Origin: Embiotoca jacksoni
Taxonomy: Eukaryota; Chordata; Actinopteri; Embiotocidae
NCBI GenBank assembly: GCA_022577435.1
Contig: JAKOON010000005.1
Span: forward strand, 17,573,724-17,637,723
Length of the DNA stretch: 64,000 bases
Direction: 5' to 3'
Position 1 is the stretch's first letter. Every line of letters starts with the position of its first letter. The position numbers and the translations under genes were made by a program. Shown here one piece after another: positions 15,112 to 27,637 of this stretch. The notes below the pieces were generated by a model, which was not told the origin of the DNA, ran no database searches, and saw nothing but the letters and a program-made list of their open reading frames with translations.

Positions 15112-15218
15112 CCACTCCTGCTGTATGAGGCTGGCTGCCTTGGTGGCCCGGGACAGGTTTCGACATGCCAGGATCACATGGGTACCGTGAAGAGCAAAAG
15201 ACCTGGCTGTCTCAAAGC
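15112..15218 (-). CDS. wwox: wwox coding exon 5
   Basis: The exon has 107 nt, the same as human exon 5, between acceptor CTCAG and donor GTAAGT. It encodes FETARSFALHGTHVILACRN and continues to QQEW, the second beta strand and the following helix of the Rossmann fold. It lies 8.6 kb from exon 4. Confidence 0.94.
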
Positions 15219-18200
15219 CTGAGACAGGAGGACAGAGACAGACAAACAGACAGAGAGGGAGACATGAAGAGAGGGATAAAAAAAAAAAAAAAAAAAAGAA
15301 TGAAAGCGAGCAATACTTAGATTAGTTTTTTCTGAAGATAACTTTGATTCTCAGGGGTTGAATATAACAGGGTGGAGGGGTTGGTGGTGGGGGCATGCAA
15401 GTCAAAATCCCCATCAATTTTCCATATAATTCCTTTCATTGAGTAACCCAGTGGTCTAGTAGAGGGAGTTAATCATTTCTCTCTGAAGTGATGAAACTGA
15501 TTGAATTATTGTGGTTTAAGACTTCTTCGTCTCGTCTTAGATAAAGTTTTGGATCTGACCGCCGGCTCTACGAAGGTATTGCTGCTCGTGCTGGGCTAGA
15601 GGAAGGGAGGTCGGTTGTTAATTATGTTAATAATTACACAGTGATGGCAGTAATTATGAAAACATGGGTCATAATAGGAGTAGTCAAATGATCAATCGAA
15701 CAGACATGACATTCAAACTGAACCTTAGTGTGGTTTTTCAGCACATCAAAGGGCCTCTGATAAGGACATTTCTCCCATGAAACGAGGTCCACAGATATGC
15801 ACAGAATTTATCAGTCCAAGACTACTTCATGGCTCCATCCAAATCATGAAGTCACGATAAAACTGACAAAAACTGAAGATAGAGGGAGAGAAGTTCATTT
15901 CTAAATTACAAGTCTAAATGGGTCATTTCCTCCCGTAGGTTGAATTAATTTATGAGATTAACTTTTTTCCTTCACCGTATTTTTATTTCCTCTGACATTT
16001 ACTATCCCTCAAAGTGTCCTGGAAAAGTTCAACAGCACAGAGTCATATATTTTTTTTATTCCAACCTCTAAATACAAACCACTATACCGTAAACACACAT
16101 AGAGAGGGAGTGTCCTGATTGACAAATTGACAGGCTCAATAATTGATTGTGGCAAAAAGGATCTGAGAGGCCGAGTGTATAAGAGGGTGGATTAATATGG
16201 GCTGTAATTAGATTATATGTCTTAATCTGATTTTCATTAAGAGCAAAACTGGGGGGCCTAATTGTGAGGCGAGCGTTAAGGACTAATATCTATTAAAACT
16301 CAAAATTGGAGTAGGATTGGAATCCCTTTCTGACAAGTGAAGCATGGAATGAAATTATATGACACCTTATTAGGTGTAATGGAGGGGACTGTGGCTGTGA
16401 GCGGAGATCATTCCACTCACAGCAAATGGAAATGGAAATAAAAACAACATGACAGAAAAAAAAAAAAACAAGCAGTATGACTCCCGGGACAAAAATGCAC
16501 TTTAAATTTGCAGGTGTAGCAGCAGGCTTTAGGAAAGACATGTTATAAAACCTTCTCAGGGCAATGCAAAATACCTGCATGTGGGGCATTTTCAGTGATT
16601 TAATCTAAACACTAATATAATGATAAAATTCTTAAAGATATATCTGCCATTAAGGGTATAGCATATCCAAAATTTGTATAGCAATTCTCTGAACATGGCC
16701 TTATTTTAACGCATTTTTTTTCAGCCTTTATAAATTGCACAAGGCTACTGGCTTGTGGTAAACAACAACACCTCACACTCACTTGTTGTGTGTACAAACC
16801 ATGAAAGTGAAATTAATCGGCACCAGTGTTTTCCATAATGGAGAACAAATTAGAATATGGCAGCAACAACAGCAGCAGCACTGAAGCCATGTATTTGCAA
16901 TGACAAATAACAAGGGCTTGACATTAATTGTGAAATAACGAGAGTGGCGTTGCTGTAACAGAGACTCCCCGCCCTTTCACCCATGTTACCGGTGGAGAGG
17001 GCCGCACTGAAATTAGTTCTTGGTCAGGTGTACAACAAAGGGAGCCTGTTTCAGCATCGTATGTTGATACTGGAACATGACAAGAGGTCAGACAGGGGAT
17101 TCTTTTGCTCTGGTGGATCGACAGACGCCATAAGCTGTTTTACAACACACAGAAGGCCTGCTTAGCTGCAACGCTCGTCCAGGTTCTTTCGTCTAATAAG
17201 ACAATAACATGGTAAACACAGTATTATAAGAGGAAGAGTCTGTACATGATCAGAACATTTTTAAAAATCTGGAGGATGAAGAGGATGATCCTTTGATTTA
17301 ATCTGAAGCTTCACAATGTTGCAAAAAATACAGTAGATGGCTTAGCTATTGTTGAAAATGTGTTTTACTGTAATGTATAAAATGCATAAAAAATGTGTAA
17401 AATGTCCATTAAGCAGTGAATGCTCTTCATGGTACATTAGGAACCTGGCCCTACTGATATTCCCCAATAATGAGTGTGATTTAGTGATTTCACGCTTTGT
17501 TTGTCCTCCCTGGCCCGCCGCCCCTCTCTGGATCCCCCTCGTACACAGGTGTATTGGCTCAATGTAATGAGATCATTACCAGCCTCGTCAGTAAACGTGT
17601 TTATTTGGCAAACGGAGCCGCCTGCTCCTTCTCTCCTCTTGATCTGCATCCAAAGAGGCATTTAACTAAAATAAGCTCCGCAGTACAATTGGGCAAACAG
17701 AAGTCAATTCAGATCATTACAAGACCTGCGGGTAAACATGTTGAGTTCCCACAATCCCCTCCTCGCCAGAGCCGAATTTGTGTTCAAAAGAACACACCAG
17801 CAGGCCACATATCAACTCGCCTCATTGAATTATAAGGCCTTTTTTTTAACTGTAATGTGCAACATAAAAATATGTTGTGCGTTCTATTTCAGAGGCAATG
17901 ACTAAATGTGATAAATATGTGACTTTTAATTACACTTTTTAATTGTGTTTATCTCTGTCTAGTTTATCTTATCAGTTTGATTTATTCATAAAATTCTTGG
18001 GCCTTTGACTTGGTAAAGTGTTTATAAATTAGTAGATATATAAACAACTGCAACCCCCTACAATTCTGCCACTGCACTGTCACACCCTAAATTATTTACC
18101 TTATGAACCTCTCTCTTCCTCTCATACCTTTAAATCTGTGTTCTGTTTACTACATAATGCACATTATTTGGTGGAAGTTAATTGATTTGAGTGTCAGAAT

Positions 18201-21200
18201 TTTTTTGTCTGAGCACTGAATTTATGCCTTCAAAATTCCGTGGGACATCAAAACAAATTTGCGTCAATAACTTGTACACTCCTTCCAGCTAATAAAGATG
18301 TTTTGGGGTATTTTATGCTTTTGATATGAAGTTAACAGTGGAGAGACAATGACAAATGAGGGGAAAGTAAGATGGGGAATGATGACTAACCATTTGTGCT
18401 CTAGCTAAAATATCTGTTTTCTGCTTACTACAGCGTGTCCCCTTTACTGTATGCAGAAAGCAGTGAATAAGTGAACGATGGAGTGATTCTGGATAGAGCC
18501 TCCAACTCCTGTCCGGTGGTGAGTGCACCTGTTCCTGCGGTTGCTGCTGTGTATTTCTTGCCCAAGAAGTGAAGAACCGCACAACTCTTCTCCCACTCTT
18601 TCTGACTTTTAAGATCCCCTCTAATTCCCCTCCATTAGTCCAAGAGGAGGGAGATGTCACCCCAAAAGTGGAATGTATGGTTAGTAATTACAGCCCAAGG
18701 TTGAGCTGTTCCAGGCGAGAGCACTGGAGTGGTTCTATTACCCCTCCCTGTCCCCTTCTGCCTCCTTCCTACCTCCTACCCCCACTTTCACCATCCACGC
18801 AGCCTTATCTAGTACCCACCCACCCCCTTCTCTCTCTGACCCTCTGAGTCAACCTCCAACTCCCTACACAATCTCTCATCATGGCCTCACACCACACTGG
18901 ACACCCCTGGTCCTCCAGCAGCCTCACAGAGCGAGAGCGGACAGTAAAGTTGATAAACACATACCACACCAAATCAAACACATGCACAAGGATAAACTGA
19001 AACCCCAGAGGCCTCCTCGTGCACACATATCTGCTGAGCATTGGGGCTATTTTCATCACTGTCATCAAAAATCCCCCCATCATGTAACTTCCATCCCCTC
19101 ATCATCTGCAGACTGTAAACTCGATAGGTCTATAAACTACTTGACTACACACAATAACCCAATACCCCATTCATTTTATTTTACTTACAGCCTTTAAGTA
19201 CATATATGTATTCCATCCTCTCTCTCTAACCACTTCACTTGTATTATATTAGAGCTGTAATCATTATTGAACCCTTCTAGCCTCCAGCATAATACTCTTT
19301 GCATGTTACACCAGTTTGAGTCTGCATTGCAAATTTCATCCAAGGTTAATAAAGTTGAATAATTTGACTAACCAACCATAACTGGTTCTCATTACGTAGC
19401 CAATAAACACATTCATCAGTGAGGACATGAAATGCCCGATGAAAAAAAAAATAAAACTCTCCTTCGATTTCCTCTGTGGTTCAGTAGTTGACACAGAGGA
19501 GACGGAGCAGGACACAGGGCGGCCGCTCCCCCAGCGGACACGCACACAAAAACACTATCAGACTTCTGAATATAAACACAGACGCACTCTGGATGTCATC
19601 TAAACCACACGCAGCTACTCAGAGATGCTCAGCGACACACACACTGAGACACAGACACCACATGCCATCCTCACCAGGAACATCTTTTTATCCATCTAAT
19701 TCCTCCCACTATGAATAATGCATTTCCCTCCTTACTGAGGCTCGGGTTTAACGCATCGCTGCGCGGGTCTTTAAGGGGGTCCTTATTCATAAACAGTAGT
19801 GCAGTAAATACCAGAGCTTTGCAGCCAATTTAATGGCAGTTATGCTTAACAAATCTGCCTCAATCTAATGATCAGCCACAAAGCTAGGCTATGGGTTTAA
19901 TCTGCACACAGAGGCTCCCGCAGCTCTGCGACTCACTGAATATGCTTAGGGATCTCTCCATCCAGAGAGAGGAGAGCACCGGCCTGACACTTAATCCTCA
20001 CAACACAACACCGGGATCAACACAAATATAGAACAATGTTAGTCTTTCATGAATAAGAATAACGTTCAAAGTCCTAAAACACTGGTGAGACGACGCATAG
20101 AGATACTACGACATTACGAAGGGCTCCTCTACAAATCCTTGCTATTCCCTATCCGCACGAGCCTTTTCTGCTTCTTATTTCAACATTGACCCTGCACCTT
20201 AACAATAATACCACGTGAAATTTAGTGCATGCATTTAGACATAGTAGAGTAGAGGTTTACAACTGAAAGGCGGTGCTCTATAACGAGACACTATACCGAG
20301 GGGTCTAGGAAGTTCAGATAAAATTCAGAAACATAAAAGAGATTGTGAGAACCCAGAAACTCTAAAAAGTTAGTTGAAATACTCACACAGGCCTACAATA
20401 TTTTGTGAGCACTTTTCTAGAAATAGTGAAAGAATGGTTATCATCAAAAATACAGTGGCCTATCTTTCTTTCATGCATCCGACATGCTGAACTGGGAGTA
20501 AAAAATAGCACACGGACGACAGTTGTGCCTGCCTGGATATTATATTTGAGTGAGACAGGGGGTCAATATGTTATTCCTGACCACTATTAAACATATGTTA
20601 TGTTGACAACATGGCACCTGGGAGACTGACGATGCTCCCCAGGTAGTGGGACACATAAATGTACATACAAACAGCTCCCAGAAGAGCTGTCACAGGACAA
20701 ATATGACTGCATGTGCTAAGAGAGCACAATATAAATAGTTTTCCCTCAACAGAAAACGTATTTTAGGAAAGGGCCTCTGCTAAACACAATTTTTTTTTTT
20801 GCACATGAAGGCACTGTAGGTGTAAAACAAATACACAAAAAATATGTGATTTTAATTTTTGAAAATAATGTTGTGCACTTATTCTGTATGAGGCAAATAT
20901 TTTGTCTATGAACCCAGTGGGGGCTAGATATATCATGACAATGGCCCTTTAAGGACAATTGTTCCACAGACCCCTGGCCAGTAAATAACCTGAGTGTTAG
21001 TTGATAGGGGGGAATTAGAGCCAGAGCAGGAGTGCGTAATGGGGATGGATAGGAGGCTCGGGCCTGGGTCAAAGCCGCTTAGGAATCAATGCAGAGGTAC
21101 AGGTGTACAACCACAGGTCTACAGAGCAAGAGTAAGAAAACCTTTAAAAAGAAGGAGGAGAGAGGGAGTGAGGGACGAGTATGGGGAAAACAAACTACGA

Positions 21201-24200
21201 TCATTCATTTCCATTATCACAATTAAAAATCACCATTCAGGTTGGTACTGGTTTTTAATTTACAAAAGAAAGCAGAGAGAGGAAGACTAATGCTGTAAAC
21301 TGAGCGCAGTGATCACACTGGCAAGACAAACTACATTACTGTCTCGCCTCCCAGCACTACTACAGTGGAGCTTCAAGGCTGGTCACAAAACCAGAGACTA
21401 TGACATTTCATGCATTAATAAATTCATATATGTGCTTTTCATGTGCGTGTGCGTTAAGGACTAAATTAAAGAGCTCAAATGTACATTTTCTAATTAAATA
21501 ATATCCCACCATTACTAATAAAAATGTCACATTTCCTTGTGAAGGAAATAAGCACTGAAGAAAATGGAAATAGCCCTGACACTTGGATTAAAACACTATT
21601 GATGCCATTAAAATGCTAAGTGGGTCCAACCAATTGGCATAACCACATTTCACTACAGGAATGTCAAAGGAGCACACGAGAAGTAGCAATTACTATTAGA
21701 ATACTGTTAATTATGGCTGCTGCATATTTAATATGTGGTAGAGTAAAACAAAGGTTATGTTAATAAGGGTTTTATTAAGTATTCCCACACTATAAAAATG
21801 TCTGTGTGTTGTAGCTACTTGATACAGTCTTTTGAGAAAAGCTGCTTTTTTTTCCAGATGAACACATTTTTATTTACTAAATGCATCACAACAAATGTTA
21901 AATGTGGATTATCTTTTTCTTTACATAGTTTTTTTTTTTTTAATTAAAGCCGAAATAGGCAAGTGTGAAGCAGTTAATATCATCACATTTTAAAACCTCA
22001 TCGGCAGCTACATCATGGACCTGCTGTGCCCTCTTGTGGTGGAAACTATTTGCAACTGTCTCAATTCTCCCCGTATACTGTAATTAGTGCTCACGACCTG
22101 TAATCAAAAGGCCAACTGATTTGGTCATATTTAAGAAAGCTCAGTAATCCAGCAATTTCTTATACTGTTTCACACTATACAGTATTTTGGGGTGTTGACA
22201 GTGCTTTCACTTCTTCTCAAAAACTCTTCAAGAAAATAATTGAGTTCTTGTGACTGTATGTCAGTTCTGCTTCTTGTTTTATTGCAGACAGACCTCCCTT
22301 ATATTTGATCCACATTTTGAGTCATTGTCCCACCAGAATATTAGTCTTTTTTTTCACTAATTAGAGGCAGAGGGAAGTGCTGTAGTTGTTCCAGTGCAAA
22401 CCCCTGAGAAGGTGACACATCTCCACAGCTGGTTTGAATCAACTTTGAATGTGGGGTTTATGCACTTTTAACCTCTCGTGCAACCATCTCTACACAGGTT
22501 TTTCTTCTGCGGCCACAAGTTTTATTCATCTGTAACACTTCTATATTTTGGTATTTGACTCATGCAACACTTTATGATTTGTTTAGGTTATTATTGTCAC
22601 TGTACTGGAGGCCTGTCCAGGGTGTACCCCGCCTTTGCTCAAAGTCAGCTGGGATAGGCTCCAGCCCCCCATGACTGTTCAAGACAAAGCAAGTACAGAT
22701 AATGGATGGAGTCATTTTTGTCACTCTTCTTTAATTCTGTTTTTACCCAAAGCTTTTGATATTGTCATTATTTGTATGTTGGGTACAGAATTTCATTGTC
22801 AGTGATTATTATTTGATGTATTTGGCTTATTTCCCACTGCCCATATTGACTTAATCAAAGTAAATACAGTCAAAACAATTCAACTGAGAAAAACTGACAT
22901 TACTTCAGTCAATGTCAACCTTTTGTTATTAAAACACTAAAAACCTAAAACACTTCACACTGTATAAGGAGCATATATTTGGTACAATTTGAACTGTTTA
23001 TCGTGTGGCAACAAAAATTTGAAAATGTGAAAAATAATTGAATTACATAGTTACATTGCTGCATCAATAATCATATCATTCAGATTTGTATTCATTTTAA
23101 AGACTATATTTTTTTTAAATGACAGAGGAATATCAAGGTCAGAAAGGCATTTTCACAAGCTTCTTTGTTCAGTGAAGGTCCCCAGGCTGCTGTAAATCTA
23201 TGTATTACAGTGCTGCCTCTCATAATACACACACAGCAATTACACTGCTGTGACGTTCAGTGGGACAAAGAATTTGAATATAAAGACAATTAACGATTTT
23301 ATGTTTATTTGATTTTCCTCACGCTGTCATTATCTATCTCGAACAAAGAAGCAAGTCTGAATAAATGGCCAACACTCGTGCTAATTCAAACTAAAGGAAA
23401 GAGGAAGTACATTTGTTTCCAGACCATTATATAGTGAGCCTTGCATTTGCTGGGTACAAATGGACACCATTCATTACAGTTAACAATGACATCCAATTCA
23501 GCCCTGCTAATGAACTTCAATACAGTCATGTTTGGTATTAAGGAGTGATTTGTTGAGTCTAAGTGTATCATTTTGAGGGCTAATGTTGATGAATGCCTGG
23601 TGTAGGGATGGGGACATGCAGGGAGTAGAGACAGTCTTGTCAAGCAGACTTCTAATACAGTGTAATACCATATCACCACCTAGTGGTGTCATCACAGAAA
23701 CACACATCACTTCATACCGATGATTTCCAACATAAGAGAACATTAATCGAACTGAGAAAACAGATAAAGATGCCATGAAACTCACCAATGCCCGAGTTGC
23801 CTCCAGTAATGAGGACAACTCTGTCGGAGAGATCACGACCCTGCAGAATCTCTAGAGCAGCAGTGTTTCCATCATACCGTTTTGGCTTCACAACCACATC
23901 CTCCACTGTAAATGCCTGGCGTGGGTCAAAATACGTTGTCCGCTTGTTAATGTGACTGAAAACATTAGGACACAAGAATTAAAACATAATCTTAAGACCT
24001 CACAGTTTTATATATCTCACTAAGCCAAATTAATCTACTTACTCAACATAAATTGCCTGCCCTTTTTCATCCGTTTCTTGCTCCCAACCATATGGCAAAT
24101 CTGCAGAGAAAAGACAGGCATTATTTTCTATAACAGTCACAAAACATGGGAATAAAATTATTTTTTTTGCAAAAGGGAAAGTCTATGCTGCCGGCAATCG

Positions 24201-27200
24201 GCTTGCCCGGGCCCCCGGCCCGGCCTGCTGCCCGGTCTGCAATGCACCCGACGCTTGTCCCTCTGGGTGGTGGGTCCACAGGGTAGCTGCACCATGATGT
24301 TTCTTCGGGCTGAAGAAACAACCCATGGGTGAAGGTGCAGCCACCAGACGCTCACCGGCGAGCTCCCCTCCCAGGTCTGACTCCGGGAGGGTACCCCGGT
24401 TTCCCTGATCCGAGCGAGGTGGCTGAACTCCATGTGCTGCTGTTGATCGAGGGACTTTTGAACCGCTCTTAGTCTTGGCTCTCCCCTGAGACCAGTTTGC
24501 CTTGAGAGACCCTACCAGGGTCACTAAGCCACTCAAACCCCTCCGCCACGTTAAGGTGGCGATTCTCGGGGGGGTCGGGAACAGTACCATTGGACTGGCA
24601 GATCAGGGTGGTGATTCCCAATTTCAAAAAAGGGGACCGGAGAGTGTACTCCAACTATCGGGGTATCACACTACTCAGCCTCCCGGGAAAAGCTTATGCC
24701 AGGGTGCTGGAAAGGAGGCTCCGACCGTTTGTCGAACCTCAGATTCAAGAGGAGCAGTGCGGATTCTGTCCCGGTCGTGGAACAGTGGACCAGCGGACCA
24801 GCTCTTTACCCTTGTAAGACTACTGGAGGGGTCCTGGGAGTTTGCCCATCGAGTCTACATGTGCTCTGTGGACTTGGAGAAGGCTTTCGACCGGGTCCCT
24901 CGGGGGTATTTGGGGGGGGGGGTGCTGGGGGAGGACGTGGTGCCGGAGCCATTGCAACGGGCCATCCGGTCTCTATACAACTGCAGTAGGAACTGTGTTC
25001 GTATTCTCGGCAATAAGTCAGACTCGTTCCTGGTGGGTGTTGGCCTCCGCCAGGGCTGTCCTTTGTCACCTGTTTGTGACCTTTATGGACAGGATATCTA
25101 GAAACAGCCGGGGGAAGGAGAACGTCAGGTTTGGGGGTCTCAAAATCGCCTCTCTGCTGTTTGCAGATGATGTGGTCCTGTTGGCCTCTTCAGACTTCCA
25201 GCATTCACTGAGGCAGTTTGCAGCCGAGTGTGAAGCGGCGGGGATGAGGGTTAACACCTCCAAATCTGAGGCCATGCTGCTCTGCCGGAAACCAGTGGAT
25301 TGCTCCCTCCAGGTGGGGACAGAGTGCCTGCCTCAAGCAAAGGAGTTTAAGTATCTCGGGGTCTTGATCACGAGTGAGGGGAGGACGGAGCGGGAGATCG
25401 ACAGGCGGATCGGTGCGGCTGCAGCAGTAAAACAGGCGCTGCACCCGACTGTGTTGGTGAAGAGGGAAGGCGAAGCTTTCCATTTGCCGCTCAGTCTACG
25501 TTCCGACCCTCACCAATGGTCACGAGCTCCAGTAGGCCTCCCACTGGAGGTTTTCAAGCCACGCCCAACTGGCAGGAGACGCCAGGGAAGACCCAGAACA
25601 CGCAGGAGGGATTATATCTCCCAGTTGGCCTGGGAACGCCTCGGGATCAACATGCTTGGCCTGCTGCCACCGCGACCCGATCCCGGATAAGCAGAAGAAA
25701 ATGGATGGATGGATGGCACAAGTGAAAGTTTGACACTGAAAACCTCATTCATATCGCACTTTCCCAAAAAAAAGATACTATACACAAGAAGCAAGGCATT
25801 TAACAAGGCAACTGTCCAGTCCTGTGGTTGTAAAGATATGGCTGAAACACCATTAGCGAGCATACGAAGCCATTTTTATATATGCTAATATATGATGAGA
25901 AGAAAGAGGATGACGCACAACTCCATCCAACACTGAGCTTTCTGCCCTATTATAATAACTTTAAGTGATTGGTTAGCAACGTCATGTAAATGTGGTCCAA
26001 TTGATATGATTGATTTTAAGATGATCGTTCTGGCCCGAGTTAGATAAACGAGAAACAATCTTTGCTTCGCATGAGAGTGACCCTCGAGCAGATATATTTA
26101 AAATATATTTAAAACACAGAAAAACAAGTGAATTAGGCAAACCTCCGGCACAACGTTTCTTCTTTCCTGTCTTGGGGTGTTCCCACTGTGTCTTCATCTC
26201 ATCATGGCTGTTGGAACAAAAAGACAGATGAAGACTGGAGAAATCAAAATGGCTTTTGTCTTTACTTTCTTTCATTTATGTCATTAATGTATGTATCTGT
26301 GATACAACTATGTGATGTTAATGTGTCAAATTTAGCCAAAAGGCTCATTTTCATCTGCTGTTCCTCAGTCGGTTGATATCATGCAATAAAAGAAACAAAC
26401 AAGCAAAAAAAAACAAAAAAAAAAAAACACATTATAGTAACAAAGAGCATAAAAGAATAGAAAGGCTAGACCTGTGGTGGAAGAAGTATTAGGATCATTT
26501 ACTTAAGTAAAGTACTGAAACAGTAATGTAAAAATACTCTATTACAAGTAAAAGTCCCACATGAAAAATCCTATTTAAGTACAAGTGCATAAGTATTCAG
26601 AGCAAAATGTAGTAAAAATTTAAAGTCCTGGTTTGGTCCCTCTGACATATCATTATATATGACATCATCAGATTAACAATGATTACTGGAATAGGAAAAT
26701 AGGAAAAAAGTAGGTTCTGATCCACAAATCTCTTTTAAATTTTGTTACTTATTCTATAATCATTGATTTTAGATATTGAGAGATATTGGATCATCTGAAC
26801 ATTTATTGAAATGAATGTAAGTAGTCCCGAGGGAAAATCACTGTTTGGTGGAGTCGAGTCGTTAACAACTCAGAAATCTGAAACGTGAACCCGACTAAAC
26901 ACTGGTTTTGCAAGACGTCAGAAGACGTTAATCTTTAGCTGTGTTGTATTTTAAAGCTCGTTATGTTATCTATTGTGTCAAATCCTCATCCGAGAAGTAA
27001 CTAAAGCTGTCAGACCAATGTAGAGTAGAATGTACAATTTGAAAATGTACATTTGTACCCATTGAAATGCAGTCTATAAAGTATAAAGAACCATCAAATG
27101 GAATTACTCGGGTACAGTGGTACATCAAAATTGTACTTAAGTGCAAAACTTGACTAAACGCAATTAGTTTCTTTCTACCACACATAAACATATCCATAAA

Positions 27201-27623
27201 AGACAGCAAGTAGAGTGTGCAAACCCAACCACAATTAGATAGTATGTACGTCTATGGCAAGCAAACAGATTTGAATATGATGCGATTCAAACGACAGACG
27301 ATGATGTAAAGAGAAATACTAATTATATACCATGTTTATTTTACATTCAAAGATTGCGAAGTTGCGCCTCTCATGTCACAAACTCCGGAGCTGCTGCACA
27401 ATGCAATCACACTATAACAGTGTCAGCCACAGACTATAGCAGCGATGTGACCCTTTGGTAGTGAACTCACATGCATGCTGGTTGACAGTTAACGCTAGCA
27501 GTGGGACTCCACTTACTTTGCATAGTAGACCCAACCATCTTTCGTAGATCTCTCCTCCCATCCAGGTGGTAACTCATCTTCGCTGTCTGTATCGTCCATG
27601 CCTGCGTATTTTAGAGCTGCCAT
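15112..27623 (-). CDS. wwox: WW domain-containing oxidoreductase, 5' part (coding exons 1-5)
   Basis: The coding exons, in transcript order, are 27517-27623, 26143-26207, 24043-24100, 23786-23955 and 15112-15218, all on the minus strand. They join in frame (107, 65, 58, 170 and 107 nt) to give residues 1-169 of about 414. WWOX is a tumour-suppressor adaptor with two WW domains and a short-chain dehydrogenase domain. Visible parts are the N-terminus MAALKYAGMDDTDSEDELPP, WW1 (LPPGWEER...TQWEHP), the basic stretch KTGKKKR, WW2 (LPYGWEQETDEKGQ...TTYFDPR, with Tyr at the usual second Trp, as in the family), and the Rossmann motif TGGNSGIG followed by FETARSFALHG...VILACRN. The protein matches mammalian WWOX closely through this span. 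Exons 6 onward lie left of the window, so intron 5 exceeds 15.1 kb. The start is the first ATG, at 27623, and matches the family N-terminus. Confidence 0.96.
22023..22039 (-). promoter_or_regulatory. Candidate CTCF site
   Basis: The minus strand reads CCACAAGAGGGCACAGC, which fits the CTCF core consensus CCASYAGRKGGCRSY at all but about two positions. It lies within wwox intron 4. Motif match only. Confidence 0.45.
22609..22710 (+). repeat. LINE 3'-tail fragment ending in ATGGATGGA
   Basis: The segment contains GGTGTACCCCGCC and AGCTGGGATAGGCTCCAGCC and ends with ATAATGGATGGA. This is recognisable as a very common dispersed teleost repeat (the 3' end of a CR1/L2-type LINE or a SINE using that tail). 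No open reading frame remains, so it is a severely 5'-truncated copy. Confidence 0.75.
23674..23686 (-). promoter_or_regulatory. Candidate CTCF site
   Basis: The minus strand reads CCACTAGGTGGTG, a good but near-palindromic match to the CTCF core. It lies 100 bp downstream of wwox exon 4 in transcript direction and in the same orientation as the motif at 22023. Confidence 0.35.
23786..23955 (-). CDS. wwox: wwox coding exon 4
   Basis: The exon has 170 nt between acceptor TTTCAG and donor GTGAG. It encodes the end of WW2 (HINKRTTYFDPR), the linker and the start of the dehydrogenase domain with TGGNSGIG. The linker before RYDGNTAALEILQGRD is shorter than in human WWOX. Confidence 0.95.
24043..24100 (-). 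CDS. wwox: wwox coding exon 3
   Basis: The exon has 58 nt between acceptor CTGCAG and donor GTAAGT. It encodes the first half of WW2, LPYGWEQETDEKGQAIYV. Confidence 0.95.
24169..24182. repeat. Left target-site duplication of the LINE
   Basis: The sequence GCAAAAGGGAAAGT pairs with GCACAAGTGAAAGT at 25716-25729, differing at 2 of 14 positions. Both copies abut the recognisable element ends. Confidence 0.65.
24183..25715 (+). mobile_element. Rex3-like (RTE clade) LINE, 5'-inverted, internally deleted, dead
   Basis: The right part (about 24,577-25,715, plus strand) encodes broken reverse-transcriptase pieces: FKKGDRRVYSNYRGITLL, VDLEKAFDRVPRG, LRQGCPLSP, the catalytic LLFADDVVLLA, KYLGVLITSEGR, and a C-terminal RPRTRRRDYISQLAWERLG. 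It ends in ATGGATGGATGG, as RTE-clade elements do. The stretches TGGCAGATCAGGGTGGTG and CAGGGCTGTCCTTTGTCACC resemble, from memory, the sites used to amplify fish Rex3. The left part (24,183 to about 24,575) carries the family's 5' region in the opposite orientation. Frames are broken several times and a segment before the C-terminal motif is missing. Flanks 24169-24182 and 25716-25729 match at 12 of 14 bases. The element sits in wwox intron 2, antisense to the gene. Confidence 0.88.
25716..25729. repeat. Right target-site duplication of the LINE
   Basis: The sequence GCACAAGTGAAAGT follows the terminal ATGG repeats and matches the left flank at 24169-24182. Confidence 0.65.
26143..26207 (-). 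CDS. wwox: wwox coding exon 2
   Basis: The exon has 65 nt between acceptor ACAG and donor GTTTGC. It completes WW1 (second Trp in TQWEHPKTGK) and carries the basic KKKR segment, which corresponds to the proposed nuclear-localisation patch between the WW domains. Confidence 0.94.
26472..27185. mobile_element. MITE-like non-autonomous DNA transposon
   Basis: The left end begins GTGGTGGAAGAAGTAT and the right end, read on the minus strand, begins GTGTGGTAGAAAGAAAC, giving imperfect terminal inverted repeats. The left interior has the ACTTAAGTAAAGTACTGAAA pattern and AAAATACTC...ACAAGTAAAAGTCC, typical of a very abundant teleost repeat. No transposase frame is present. It lies in wwox intron 1. 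A fragment of the same family occurs at about 55,004-55,340. Confidence 0.6.
27517..27623 (-). CDS. wwox: wwox coding exon 1
   Basis: The exon has 107 nt: ATG plus 35 codons, ending with AA before the donor GTAAGT. It encodes the acidic N-terminus and the first half of WW1. The Tyr pair in GWVYYA, the site of regulatory tyrosine phosphorylation in mammalian WWOX (Tyr33), is present. Confidence 0.95.
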
Positions 27624-27637
27624 AACGCAACTTTTCT

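Larger units (their letters stand above)
15219..23785. other. wwox: wwox intron 4: mostly unique sequence
   Basis: No exon or RNA gene was recognised. It contains A-runs (15,279-15,297), a LINE 3' tail at 22,609-22,710 and two CTCF-like motifs near its 5' (right) end. It is clearly poorer in microsatellites than intron 5. Confidence 0.7.

Noticed and set aside
24502..25690. Open frames that look like a host gene on the plus strand
   Set aside because: They are frame-shifted pieces of one reverse transcriptase from a dead LINE. No intact frame spans the domain.
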